From assembly GCA_010093705.1 (NCBI GenBank), contig MU006094.1:1277550-1341549 (forward strand): 64,000 nt of DNA, written 5' to 3'. Below, in pieces: positions 20,803-33,386 of the stretch (position 1 is the first letter of the stretch; each line of letters opens with the position of its first letter). The DNA is from Patellaria atrata CBS 101060. Taxonomy: Eukaryota > Ascomycota > Dothideomycetes > Patellariales > Patellariaceae. Both the position numbers and the translations under genes were made by a program. A model generated the notes under the pieces. That model was not told the DNA's origin. It did not search any database and saw only the letters and a program-made list of their open reading frames with translations.

Positions 20803-23392
20803 CTACTTTATCTCCACCTTCGAAACCCACCTCTCCATCCAACTCCTCTCCCCCTCTTTTTGCTCATACCAGACCTCCCGACCACCTCTCCCATTCGTGA
20901 CCACGGTGTCTAGGATCCGGTTTGCGCAGCGTTCCCATATGCCCTTGACCACTAGTGACTCGATATTATCGACCCTGCCGCCACGGAGACGGGTAGCTGT
21001 ACGACGGATCTGTGCAGCGAGCTGCGTGTGGGCTGCATTGAACTGTTTGGCGAACTCTGGGGTTCTTGCGCAGGGGGGTGTTGAGCAGTCCGCCGGTTCT
21101 TTCTTCTGATTTTCAGAGGCGTCTGACACTTCGGGAGCAAATTCCCCTCCTGTAAAGCCGCTATCGACCGCGATATCCAAACAGAGTCCTTTCGCTTTAA
21201 TTTCTTCTAGGTCGGCATCTGGGGTAATTTTGAACAGGGGATCGGTCGCGAGGTGGTGATGAACCTTTTCGGCAAGTTGTGAATCTGCAAGTGAAATTTC
21301 CGTACTCTCAAGGAAGAAAGCGAGGGCAAGGTACCGGCGGAAGGATGCGAGGAGTGGTGTTGAGGTGGGGAGATTAGAGATTAGGAGTGCACGAGGGGTA
21401 GAGTCGGGGAGGGTGGTGAATATAATTGTGGTGAGAGTGTGAAGCTGTTCCTCTAAGCTGTTAGAGGGGTGGTGAGAGAAGAGTGAGGTGAGGGTGGTGT
21501 GGAGAAGAAGTTGGAGCGGTCCGTTGGAAAGGATATTTATATCGATGATCAGTAGTAGAAGGAGATAGATTGAACGGTTTCTAGTATCGAGCGAGAGTCT
21601 GAAATGATTAGGTTGGATCAAACTGAGGACAAAAATATTGAGTGCTTACGAGGGGCTTAGGGATTCAAGGAGGGTAAGTGTCCATTTTACTCCATGCGGG
21701 ATCTGTTGTCGAGGTACTTTGTCTGTTAGCAATAATTCGGAAAAGTATTATGTTCAGACGTACCATCAGGAAGTTGCTCCTCCAGCATGATTCCGTTAGC
21801 AGAATCTGTCATATGGATTTTGAACCCTAGACCTTGGAATAGCTTATTCAGCCGGTCGACGTCGAGCAGAGGTGCGGATATAGTATCACATGACTAATAG
21901 AGATAAGTACTCTCCAACAGTAATCTAAAGTGGTGATAATATTTACCTTAAGGACATTAATATAAGAATAACATAGATCCTCTCGGCCTGAATAACATAC
22001 TGGGACACTGTTAGAAAAACATATCCGTCTACAAGGTGATGAAACTCACAATCATCGAACATCCATAACACGATCTCATCAGGAAGCCCCTGGGTTGCTG
22101 CCATAGCCCTAATAAGTCCGGATTGAAATGCATTCTCCCTCTGTTTGGGATCTACGTATAGTTAGGTAAACCGTCGTATATGTAATACGGAAGCGTAAAT
22201 TTTCACCTTTCAGCAATTTGATCCACGGTAGACCAAAAGTATCCCCAGGAAATGGTTTCGGAGCCTTCTTGAGAGCTTTAGGATCATAGAAGTTCCATAC
22301 TTTTTCGTACTGTAGCGCATTGGTACGTGCTGCCGCTTCTAATAGTCTTCTTTTCCTATCCTGCTCACCGTTTCCATCTATAGCTACAACGAGCATATTG
22401 GTGATCGTAGCCGATGAATGGATGGAGGGTGTTCTGTCCGATTCTCTCATCTGTTCCTTTGCACTAGCCAATTTCGCCTCCGTCATTGCGCTTTCGTTGA
22501 TGTGGTCTATCAATGAACCAATCGAGTACTTTGGTCTTTTTGCTGCTGGTGGGGTAGGGAGATATCTTCCACTCCCTGACTTTGTCCCCCTAGAGAAGAA
22601 ATCCCGTTTTTGGTCGTCACCCCGCTTCTTTGCAATCGAACCTTGATCCTGATTCAGATGACTAGAGGAGCGCTTACGACCTGCAATCATGGCATCCAAA
22701 TCTGGTAGCTCAAGGGAGGAGTCTGATTCATCTTCGGTATCAGACGGCTGGACGAGTTCGACACCATTTTTCACAGTTCGTTTACTACCATTACTTGAGA
22801 AGGAGCTCGAAGGAGGGGTTTGTGACAGACTAGTCAGGGACGAACGGGACGCTGTAGTCGTTGATTCATGTCTATCAACTGAGGATTTGGGCGTCTGAGC
22901 GGGGGGTGCGGCCATTGAACTTGCGAGCGATTTGCGAGTATCAACTGCTCCATTTTTGCCCACTATGGACGCCCCATTGTTGAATGTTGGAGTTGATGGT
23001 CTAGTGTTCAAATCTTTATCCTTATTTGACGGCGCTTTGAATTGACTCTCCGGGTTTTGTAGTGTGGATGGTCGTTGAGGGGTTGGAGAGGATGGGCCTC
23101 GTTGCGAAGGGTTAAGCTGAGACGAGAACTGGCTGCGCGAAGACGGTGAGCTACGTATGGCGAATACTTCTACATGGCGATCCCTTGCACCAGGCGACGA
23201 CAGTATATCTCTTTTTGGAGATCTATCTGCGAATTAAAATTAACTTTTTCGGGCTCGCATTCATAGTGTAGTTGGATGCAAACCTTGTCGTGAGGAACCA
23301 GTTGCATCGTGACCTTTCCCAGGTTTTGGTTGGGTGAAGGGTTTGAAGAAGTTTGTAATATTTCGATTAGAGGGCAAATTACCTGGCGCCAT
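20803..23392 (-). CDS. Seven-exon unrecognised protein with N-terminal TNFFKPF motif
   Basis: Exons 23392-23284, 23226-22207, 22151-22050, 21999-21947, 21893-21764, 21722-21650 and 21598-20803 keep phase throughout and give 760 residues; introns are 41-57 bp. The N-terminus (NRNITNFFKPFTQPKPGK) resembles PCNA-interacting or repair-protein tails (x-x-x-FF). About 250 residues follow that are Ser/Pro/basic-rich and probably disordered. A conserved-looking core comes next: WNFYDPKALKKAPKPFPG, FGLPWIKLLKDPKQREN, then FQSGLIRAMAATQGLPDEI, the CYSGREDLCYSYINVLK segment, and APLLDVDRLNKLFQGLGF. The C-terminal exon is helical with HTTLTSLF and WMERWVSKVEIK. I recognise the pattern as conserved in ascomycetes but cannot name it. 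A role in genome stability is a guess from the N-terminal motif. Confidence 0.8.
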
Positions 23393-24940
23393 AATTATCC
23401 CGTATCCCAAATACAAATTATCTGGGGATAGAAATGGTGGAGACCGGTGGTGTCGAGTACGGGACTGACCTCAGACTTGGGTATGCCGAATCTGGAAGTG
23501 CGTAAGGTAGTTTTACGCGAAACGCGTCACGTCAACGGTTGCACGTGTTTGTTACTGGATTCGTACAGATCACATGTTCAGACTAAAAATAACACAAAAC
23601 TACACAGTAATTGTACAACTGAAGGAGGAATAATGTTGTTCACTACTTTACGCGACATACGAGATGTGCACATTTTCTTCTGAGATTTGATTCCGCCTTG
23701 AAGGCCATTCTTTCTGCTCTAAGCCCAGGTGCCGTACTGTACAGTACTCTGTACTTTTCATTGGTTGAACATTCCAGACTACAAAGATAAAATAGAGTCT
23801 CCTTGAGTGGTGGCCTTGCTGGCTGTGTCGTTTAGGCGTCTCATGGATTGGATGAGATCAAACCTGGATAGTTTGCTCAGCTCATGAGCTATTCTCGAAT
23901 TTCTTGTAGTCTTTACCTAAAATAACCTGCGGTAAAGCAGTTGGGAGAGCGCAGTGGAGGGCCGCAGGAAGAAGTAAAATAAAGTTAATGGGTGGGAAAT
24001 ATGGGGTTGATTAAACATGCTTGAACTATGAATCTTTTTTGACAGGCCGGCCCGGATGTAAGTGTGGAATAATACCGGAGCTTTCTTGAAAACCCACGCC
24101 GACAAGAAACATCAGCTTGCCAGTGAAGTCGTAAAGTATAGAACGACAAAGCTGATGAAAGGTCTCCATGGTGAGTTAAAGGGGGAACTGTTCGGACATA
24201 ACAGCGGCTGATAAACAGACGGTCGCATCTGGGTCCAAAGTAGCCTCTTATTACCTATTTCCAGTATATCGCATTGACTTACATCTATCTTTTTGCGCAA
24301 TTGTAGTTCTAGTTAACGGATAATAAGAATAATGATGATAATGATAATGATAATGATGATAATAATGATAATAATGATAATAACAATAGTAATAATAATA
24401 ACAATAATGATGAGGTCGCGTGTTACGAGCATGCAAGCAAGGGAGTTTGCGGTTTTTGTGCAGCCCTTTTCGCTCCGCCGTTGCTCTGTCAGCACAAGGT
24501 TTAGATACCCGTATCCCAAAACCTCCGCCGCCCGCTTGAGCACTAGTCATTCAGCCTCCCTTTCGACTCTTCACAACTCGACATCTACAACAATTGCGCA
24601 GAACTCGCCCTGATCCTCTTCTCCAACTCTTTCTCCACGTCGCCCAGAGTCCCTTCCTCCTGTGACTTACCGTTCGTTCAATCGCATACCTAATTATCTC
24701 TATCACCCTTGCGGCCCATCCCGCACTAACCGAAACTACCAACAACCTTCACCTCCGTGTCCTCAAGACACTCAGACACGAAACTCGGGACCGCCATTTC
24801 AACACGAACCAGATCCATATCCATACCAAAACACTTCAAATTGGCTTCTCGGACGGTATAGGGCCTTTCCGGCTTGGACCGGCCGTCCAGATCCAGCCTC
24901 TGGATTCAGGGAGGAGCAGCGATCCCGTCAACACCACGCA
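23393..24940. other. Divergent intergenic region and long 5' leader of the flippase gene
   Basis: About 1.5 kb between divergently transcribed genes. It contains the ATA/ATG-type microsatellite at 24322-24412. Downstream, a C-rich pyrimidine segment from 24540 to 24800 is typical of a fungal transcription start and 5' leader. No separate gene is supported. Confidence 0.6.
24322..24412. repeat. Imperfect AAT/GAT trinucleotide microsatellite
   Basis: About 90 bp built from AATAATGATGATAATGATAA-type units with occasional AAC and AGT variants. It produces long spurious open frames of Ile/Met on one strand and His/Tyr on the other. Confidence 0.9.
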
Positions 24941-27900
24941 ATGGCCACGCAACAAGACGACAGTGAGCGCTCTGCTCCAGTGAAAAGGATAAGATGGGCG
25001 ACTCGCAGAGCTCCGGGTCAAACGGGGGCGCAGAAGCGGAAATCCTTGATGGACCGGTTGCACAGTCGAACTGGCTCGACGGAGAAGAAGCGCGACTCAA
25101 GAGGTTCCGATAATAGTAAACCCCTCGATATGGCAAATAATCCCGAAGATAGTTCATCGTCTGATGATGGGAGCGATTCTCCAGATGGTCGCAGAGTATT
25201 TTTCAACATTCCGCTGCCTCCCGACGCTCTGGATGAGGACGGACACCCACTACAAAACTTCATGAGAAACAAGATCAGAACAGCAAAATATACCCCTTTG
25301 AGTTTCGTACCCAAAAACTTATGGTTTCAATTTCACAATATCGCGAACGTGTACTTCCTATTCACCATCATATTAGGAGTGAGTTAATTCGCACCGGAGA
25401 CTTAGTGTCCGCTAATCTGTTTCTTTCTAGATATTTTCAATTTTTGGCGCTTCTAATCCCGCACTGAATGCCACCCCTCTCATCGTTATCGTAAGCATCA
25501 CTGGGATCAAAGACGCTATTGAAGATTGGAGGAGAACAACACTTGATGTTGAATTGAATAATGCACCAGTACACCGGCTTGTAGACTATAATAACGTGAA
25601 TACCGCCGAGGACAGCATCTCACTGTGGCGAAGAATCAAAAAGGCTTCAACAAGAGCAGTTAACTTTTTATGGAGAAGATGGCAAGAAAGGAAGCAGGTT
25701 AAAAGTGGAAAGGGGAAAACATATGCAGAAAGAGCTATGGACGAAGGAAGAGCATCAATCGATACAAGGCGAACATCCATGGTTTCCAGACGAGCGTCAG
25801 TGACATCTACACATAGCGAACCAGGCGATGATGGAATCCAGATGACCCCAGTCCCATCCCCACTTCCTGGACAAGGTCCCAACGGCGACGATATCTTGAA
25901 TGTCAGAGGCGCACCAGAAGTTACAGTCACATTTGAAAATGATAAGAAAGACGACAAAGCAAAACGTCAAAGCGCACAACCGCCGCAGAGATTTTACGGC
26001 AGTCTCATTGATCCGTTCATGGAGGTGCCAGAAAAAGCGCGATTCAAAAAAGACTATTGGAAGAATGTCCAAGTGGGTGACTTTATTCGTTTATACGACG
26101 AAGAGCCCATTCCGGCAGATGTCGTGATCCTCTCAACTTCCGATAATGACGGAGCTTGCTATGTGGAAACCAAGAATTTAGATGGCGAGACTAACCTTAA
26201 GGTGCGGCAAGCTCTACATTGCGGACGCAAAGTTCGACATGCAAGACATTGTGAAAAGAGTGCGTTTGTGATTGAAAGCGAACCTCCTCAGGCGAACCTA
26301 TATTCCTACAGCGGCATCATAAAGTGGAATCAACGTGATCCAAACAACGAATCCGCCCCGGGAACAGAGATGGCCGAGCCTATCACTATCAACAATCTTC
26401 TCCTTCGTGGAAGCAGTCTCAGAAATACAGAGTGGGCCTTGGGCGTTGTTGTCTTTACCGGGCAGGAAACGAAGATCATGCTCAATGCGGGAATTACACC
26501 AAGTAAAAGAGCGAGAATCTCTAAAGACCTCAACTGGAACGTCATCTACAACTTCGTCGTTTTGTTCTTCATGTGTTTGGTGGCTGCGATCGTTCAAGGC
26601 ACCACTTGGGGTCAAGGGAGTAACTCCTTGAACTTCTTCGAGTTCGGTTCATATGGCGGTTCTCCTGGAATTGATGGTTTCATCACCTTCTGGGCAGCTA
26701 TAATCTTGTTCCAGAACTTGGTACCCGTTTCTCTGTATATCACTCTGGAAATCATTCGGACAGCGCAAGCAATCTTCATCTACAACGATATAGGCATGTA
26801 CTACGAGAGACTCGACTATCCATGCACCCCTAAATCATGGAATATTTCCGACGATCTCGGCCAAGTAGAGTACATATTCTCGGATAAAACCGGCACTTTG
26901 ACGCAAAATGTCATGGAGTTCAAGAAAGCAACAATCAATGGTGTTCCTTATGGCGAAGCATATACCGAAGCAATGGCCGGTATGCAGCGACGTCAAGGTG
27001 TGGATGTTGAGGATGAAGCTGCTCGAGCTCGAGAACAAATCGCAATGGATCGTGTTTCGATGATTGACCAACTACGAAAGTTGCACGACAATCCATATCT
27101 GCATGATGAGGACCTCACCTTTGTTGCACCGGATTTCGTTCGTGACTTATCTGGTGAACAAGGCCTCGAGCAGTCCCAAGCAAACGAAAACTTCATGCTT
27201 GCTCTGGCCCTCTGTCATACTGTCATCACCGAAAGAACGCCTGGTGACCCTCCGAAGATTGAGTTCAAAGCGCAATCCCCTGATGAAGCCGCTCTTGTTG
27301 CTACTGCAAGGGACTGCGGTTTTACTGTAATGGGCAGACACAAGGACCAAATTATTCTTAATGTGATGGGTGAGGACAGAGCATACACTGTGCTCAACAC
27401 GCTTGAATTCAATTCGTCCAGAAAACGAATGAGCGCGATCATTAGAATGCCAGACGGTAAGATCATACTATTTTGCAAAGGTGCTGATAGTATCATCTAT
27501 TCTCGCCTGAGACGTGGCGAACAAAAGGAACTACGTGCAATCACGGCTGATCATCTAGAGATGTTCGCTCGGGAAGGTCTGCGAACACTTTGTATCGCAC
27601 AACGAGAACTTGGCGAGGAGGAATATCAGTTATGGAATAAGCAACACGATCTAGCTGCAGCTGCCGTTACGAATCGCGAGGAAAAGCTCGAAGAGATTTC
27701 AGATGCCATAGAAAGGGAACTTACACTGCTTGGTGGGACTGCCATCGAAGACCGTCTCCAAGACGGTGTTCCTGACTCTATCGCTCTCCTGGGTAAAGCT
27801 GGAATTAAGCTGTGGGTTCTCACTGGCGACAAAGTGGAAACTGCTATCAACATCGGCTTCTCCTGTAATCTTCTGGACAACAATATGGATCTCATTGTCC

Positions 27901-29756
27901 TCAAAATCGAGGACGACTCTTTAGAGACTGCCGAAGCGGAACTCGATCGCCACCTAGCAACATTCAATATGACCGGTTCTGAGGAAGAACTGAAAGCAGC
28001 ACAGCATAATCATGAACCTCCGGATCCAACCCATGCAATTGTCATTGACGGTGACTCCTTAAAGCTTGTGCTTGACGACACTCTCAAACGGAAATTTTTG
28101 CTCCTTTGCAAACAATGTAGATCCGTGCTGTGTTGCAGAGTTAGTCCAAGTCAGAAAGCGGCGGTCGTCGATATGGTTAAGCATGGATTGGATTGTCTCA
28201 CTCTCTCCATCGGCGATGGTGCTAACGATGTTGCCATGATTCAGACAGCACACGTTGGCGTCGGAATTGCTGGTGAAGAAGGCAGACAGGCAGTCATGTC
28301 GTCCGATTATGCCATCGGTCAATTTAAGTTTCTAACTCGTCTTGTGCTTGTTCACGGCCGGTGGTCTTATAGGAGGTTAGCAGAGACTATTGCTAACTTT
28401 TTCTACAAGAACTTAGTCTGGACATTTTCTCTATTTTGGTATCAGATCTACACCAATTTTGACTGCCAGTACATCTTTGATTACACCTACATCATTATGT
28501 TTAACTTGGCTTTCACGTCTCTCCCGGTTATTCTTATGGGTATCCTGGACCAAGACGTAGATGACAAAGTATCTTTGGCTGTTCCCCAGCTCTACCGACG
28601 AGGCATCGAGCGGAAGGAATGGACCCAACCGAAGTTCTGGTGAGTTGAATATATGAGATGTTCGAACTATTCACTAATAGATATATGCAGGATGTATATG
28701 GGTGATGGTCTCTACCAATCACTTATCGTTTTCTGTGTGACCTACCTTCTGTTCCGCGACGGTAACTTTGTTACTATGAGTGGTCTCAACATTGATGATA
28801 CCAAGCGAATGGGCGTTTACATAGCCACAGGTGCTGTTATCGTCGCTAACATCTATATCCTCCTGAACACCTACCGCTGGGACTGGCTTGTGATTCTCAT
28901 AGTTATCATTTCTACTCTCCTTATATGGTTCTGGACAGGAGTCTACACAGCTACTACAGCAGGATTCTCCTTCTACCAGGCGGCTCCTCAGGTTTATGGC
29001 CAACTTTCATTCTGGGCAGTTGTCCTCCTCACTATCATCATATGTTTGCTTCCACGCTTTTCCGTTAAATCGTTCCAGAAAATGTACTTCCCTTATGACG
29101 TCGACATTATCCGCGAACAAGTTCGGCAAGGGAAGTTTGACTATCTCAAGGAAACCGAGCAACTTATCCCACCTGCACCGGAAGAGAAACTGGCCATGGA
29201 ATCCTCAATGACATCAGATGACGCTCCAAAACCGGTACCACTCACCCGTAAGACCTCACCTGGTCATCATCGCTATAGGCCTTCAATTCCGGAATCTGAG
29301 CGTCCGATCTACCCACCGTCTGTAGCTCCTACAACAACTACAACCAATTACCAGCCACGCTCACAGAACGGCAGTGACGGTACAGACTATACACGCCATA
29401 CCCGCTCATCCTTCGATCTCATCCGGGAAACACCCCGGGAAACGCCTCGTGGATCTCTCGATCAACGTAGAGTTGCTACTCGCGACTCTTACGCGGGAAC
29501 AAACCGCGACTCGTACGCGAGAGACAGCTTTGATCGTCCGCGGCCATCATTTGATAGAGCAAGAATGAGTATGGACAGGATCAGACCGAGTTTCGAGGCA
29601 AGTCGGGATTTCACGAGTGCTGCCCTACTAACCAGGTTAGAGAGCAGTCATTCGGGTCCCAGCCACAGCCGAGACCCTAGCCTAGGCCCTGGATTCAGTC
29701 CTGTGAGTCCGCAGGTCAGTAGGAGGAGAGAAGATATCAGTGATAGTTTGAGGTGA
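24941..29756 (+). CDS. DNF1: P4-ATPase phospholipid flippase, DNF1/DnfA type
   Basis: Three exons, 24941-25378, 25431-28639 and 28691-29756, with introns of 52 and 51 bp, encode 1570 residues. P4-ATPases move phospholipids such as phosphatidylcholine and phosphatidylethanolamine to the cytosolic leaflet, usually with a Cdc50 partner. Hallmarks: IRTAKYTPLSFVPKNLW near the N-terminus; DGETNLKVRQ in the actuator domain; EYIFSDKTGTLTQNVMEF holding the phosphorylated Asp; FKAQSPDEAALV; LWVLTGDKVETAINIGFSC; and GDGANDVAMIQTAHVGVGIAG, followed by six C-terminal membrane helices. The acidic N-terminal extension, the large loop with TRRTSMVSRRAS, and the overall length match DNF1/DNF2 rather than DRS2 or NEO1. 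The tail has degenerate RDSYAGTNRDSYARDSF and RPSFDRARMSMDR repeats, likely kinase targets. The start is the first in-frame ATG consistent with family N-termini. Confidence 0.95.
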
Positions 29757-30981
29757 TAAGATTGTGTTGCAAAGTGCTCCTGGGGTTTTACTACGAGCAT
29801 TTCATGTTTTTCTTTTCCTTATGCACGGCGTGCTGTGCTGGGCGTTGGGGTTATATTGGGTAGAACGCCTTTGCATTGGGGTGACATTTTTCTCTACCTT
29901 CTCACTTCACCTTTTTGTGTCTCTTCCACGTCCAAATTTACATTTCTTTCCGAATATTCTACCTTTCGCCAGTCATCTCCAAAGGTAATGACCTCTTTGA
30001 CTCATCACCTTCCATTCGCATTTCGGCTCTTTCTTTTCTTACCTTCTACCCGAACCGTTTTTCTACTTCTTCAGTCATGCTTCCATGGAGCTCATAAATG
30101 TAATTTTCCCTTATCGTCACGATAGAGATTCCGGTGTCTGGCGTTTTAGCGAAAGGATCGGCGATACGACTCGTCATGCTCTCTTGACATTCCCCATCGC
30201 TTATTGGGATTGTAGATAGTCTAACTTGCAAATTCGAGGTGCCTGTATTAAGCATATACTGAGCCTTCGTGCAGTGATATCAGACAGTCAGAATTAGAGG
30301 ATCGATCAGAGCTCTGTTACGATTCCATATCTTTTCTTTTTGTGGATCTCTCCGCTACTGACTACTGTACGGTTAGTCAGTACATTACGAGAAGATCCAG
30401 AGTTTATGAAGGAATAACGACTGTATTTATACAAACTTTCATCATACAGGCAATACAGGTCTGTTAAACTGCGAGCTTGACGGCCAGTCAGTACTAATTC
30501 CGCAATGCGAAGCAATAAGAGGCACAAGAAAGCTGAGGTTAGTATAGGAGGCTGCGATAAATGGTAGGAGGCTAGCGCAGTTCAAGTTTAGCGCAGAATC
30601 CTGGATTTTATTCTCCCTCTTCAACACCTTCCAAATTGTTTCCTCCAACCACTCATGAATATATCTTTCACTAGTTGCTAAATGAACATCATCATCATCA
30701 TCATCATCATCATCAACTTTTACAAGGGATATCACAGCTTGATGGTGTGATCCTATTTTAGCATCAGCTCTGGAGGGCAAAGTACTTTGCCTTCAAAATC
30801 AAAAATGTTCAATCGTCTTCATTTCGTTTTCTTCACCAAATATTTTCTTCGCTCTCTAGTTAACGTCATCTAACATTAAAATACAGTCCTACATTAATAG
30901 CTTATTTCTCCGCCACGTTGTTAGTTCTCCCGGCGTTTCTTTAACATATTAAGCTAAACCCCCCTTTCAATCGACTCTTTC
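29757..30981. other. 1.2-kb region between flippase and asparagine-synthetase-like gene
   Basis: The tails of two convergent genes meet here. It has an ATC/CAT microsatellite at 30688-30717. No gene is supported; the 112-codon minus frame across the microsatellite encodes a poly-Asp artefact. Confidence 0.55.
30688..30717. repeat. (CAT)n/(ATG)n trinucleotide microsatellite
   Basis: Ten uninterrupted ATC units, read as ATCATCATC on the + strand, lie in an otherwise non-repetitive intergenic stretch. Confidence 0.9.
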
Positions 30982-33386
30982 TTACCGTCTCCAGTTCTCA
31001 TTCGCCTTTTGGACGCCGAATCGCTCCGCCAAAGTCACCCATGCAGAGACGAACAGCAGAGTTCTGAACGCCGGAGAATCACCCTCTCCGTCAAATGCAC
31101 GATCTAACGCACTTTCAACAACGGAATATTCAACAAAGCCCAACCCTTCGACTGCTTCCCGTGTCAAGAGCCCCTTGAACATTTGGTGCAATGCACCGTT
31201 CTTTGGCCATCTCGTGGGTGCCAAGAATGGATGCTTCCTCCTCTCGTACAGTTCCTTCGTGATATAAGGCTTTACTGCTTCGCGGAGGATCCACTTCTCT
31301 GTTATCGATTGTCTTGCTGCGCCAATACCCTTCCATAACGGACCCTGCTCAAGTATCTTGGCTTCGTCGACTGGTGTGTACGCCATCTTGACGCTGGGTG
31401 GTAGCCCGTTGATATACTCAGTCAAAACATGATCCAGGAATGGCGTACGAGCCTCAACACTGTGAGCCATTTCTGTTCGGTCCCCAAGGCAAGATAACAG
31501 CAGGTTAGCCAGTGATGCTTTGTTCCACATATACATCGATGTGTGAAGTGGATGCCACTTAGAACGCATCTTAGCTCGCACATCAGGAGGATGTGATGCC
31601 ATAACTGTTTCCCGACAGTCGATTCCTTCATATTGCTTTCGGATCCACGGAGCGAAGAGGCTCGTTTTTGGGTGCCATACTAGAAGTGTCTCAGGCATCG
31701 TAGTGCCGTTGGCGTCAGCCATCGCTTCACTCCTTGCCAGATCGTGTGCGGTACCGCCGATGTTGCGGAAAATCATCTTCATCTCTTCCTCAAGAATTTG
31801 CTGCATAGTATCGCGAAGTTCGTTGTTTTTGGCGAGCGGGGAATCTGGCAGTGAGAGATCCGGTTCTCGCAGGAACTCCTCTGCGAAATATGGATATCCA
31901 GCAAAATGCTCGTCGGCGCCTTCTCCGGTCAAGACTACCTTGACGCCGTGCTCCCGTGGAAGAGTCGACAGAGCAAATTTGGCAACAAAATTTAGATCCC
32001 AATGATGGTGCTCGCAATGGTAAACTGCATCGGCAAAGTCATGGGCGAGAGTAGACTCGTCAACGTCCCTTTTGATGGTTTCGACTCCTAGCCATTTGGC
32101 CGTACGCTCTGCAATCTCTATTGTGTCTATTAGCCGATATTGGTTAATCTCAACGTTTCAGTAAATTCATACGGGACTCATCGTAACCAGAACTTTCTGG
32201 AAACCGGACACTAAAGCATGCAACTCGGGTTTTGTTCCCCTGGCTTCCAATGCTAACATGCTCCTTCTGAGCCAATTCCGTCACAATACCTGCCACAGCC
32301 GATGAGTCGATTCCTCCTGAGAGGTATATTCCCACAGGAACGTCGGCTCGTAAGCGCAAGCGAATCGACTCAACAAGTCTCTCGCGAACTCCAAGAACCA
32401 TTTCGTCAATAGTCCGGGTCTCGAGCTCAGTCTATAACACTCTCTGTTAGCATCCGAGACCCCAAGTCTCGACCCTGAAGACGTACCTTGTTCTTGTACT
32501 CGGCATCCCAATACTTGTGAATTTCCATCCCCCGCTCTTCCGTGAGCTCAATCCAATGTCCAGGTAACAGCTTCTTCACACCATTAAAGAGTGTTCTGTC
32601 GTCCATCTGCCAGCCTCCGTCCACGATAGCGGCCACATCCCACTCCGGCTTCCATCCCATAGGTAGAAATGCCTTTGCCTCGGCCGCCATCAACAATCTC
32701 CCTTCGACGATTGTGTACACCATTGGCTTAATACCATACCTATCCCTCCCTGCAATGACTCGTTTCATTCCCCCACGGCTATCGTATAACACAAAGGCAA
32801 ATTCTCCCCTTAGGTGTTCGAACAATCCCGGTGCCCCATGAATTTTGTACAGCGCGAGTACCAGCTCGCTATCGCTTTCACCATGGAATCTATAGCCATG
32901 TTCTTCTTTACACTCACGACGCAGACGGTCAAAGTCGTAAATCTCGCCATTCACGACCGCTTGAAGCTCTCCGCAGTCGCTGTGGAGTGGTTGGCGGCCG
33001 CTCGGTGAAAGATCGTTGATGGAGAGACGGCAGTGTCCTAATGCGACCTCATTTGATGGGCTGATCCAGATCCCGGATTCGTCCGGGCCGCGGTGGTTAA
33101 GGATGTCGATGGATGCTTGAAGTTGAGATCTAAGGGTCGAGTTGGTATCGTCAATATTGCCGTTGTTGTAGCCATTGGTTATGCCGTTGGTATAGCCATT
33201 CGTGTGGGCTTGGATGTGACCATTGGCATATCCATTGGTATGACCATTAGTCTCTTCATTGGTATGGTTGAGGTATCCATTGGTATACCCGTTCGTTTGG
33301 CCATTGGTATAGCCATTTGTATGACCGTTCGTATGACCATTTGTTCTGGGTTTAGGGAGAGCAACGCTTGCCGTGATACCACACAT
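30982..33386 (-). CDS. Asparagine-synthetase-like glutamine amidotransferase with TNGY/TNGH repeat insert
   Basis: Three exons, 33386-32487, 32431-32173 and 32126-30982, give 767 residues; introns are 55 and 46 bp, and the second acceptor could instead lie nine bases further on. The protein starts MCGI, so Cys2 is the class-II glutaminase nucleophile. Residues 15-77 are an NG-rich repeat. The glutaminase domain then resumes with ILNHRGPDESGIW, CRLSINDLSPSGRQPL, VVNGEIYDFDRLR and FAFVLYDSRG. The synthetase domain has the ATP pyrophosphatase loop YLSGGIDSS near residues 338-344 and GEGADEHFAGYPYF, followed by SVEARTPFLDH. Such enzymes use Gln-derived ammonia and an adenylated carboxylate to make an amide. 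Primary asparagine synthetase lacks a repeat insert, and this gene sits beside a PKS and a P450, so a tailoring role is plausible but unproven. Confidence 0.92.
33155..33345 (-). repeat. In-frame 12-bp minisatellite encoding T-N-G-(Y/H/Q/I)
   Basis: About fifteen imperfect tetrapeptide units lie within the first exon of the amidotransferase, at residues 15-77. The DNA unit is close to ACGAATGGCTAT, with wobble changes between units. A few units have drifted (LNHTNEE, HIQAH). Copy number is expected to vary between strains. Confidence 0.9.

Noticed and set aside
24251-24613. Open frames rich in Ile/Met or His/Tyr
   Set aside because: Produced by the trinucleotide microsatellite, not by coding selection.
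33155-33345. CRISPR-like array
   Set aside because: The repeats are contiguous 12-bp coding units without spacers, in a eukaryotic gene.
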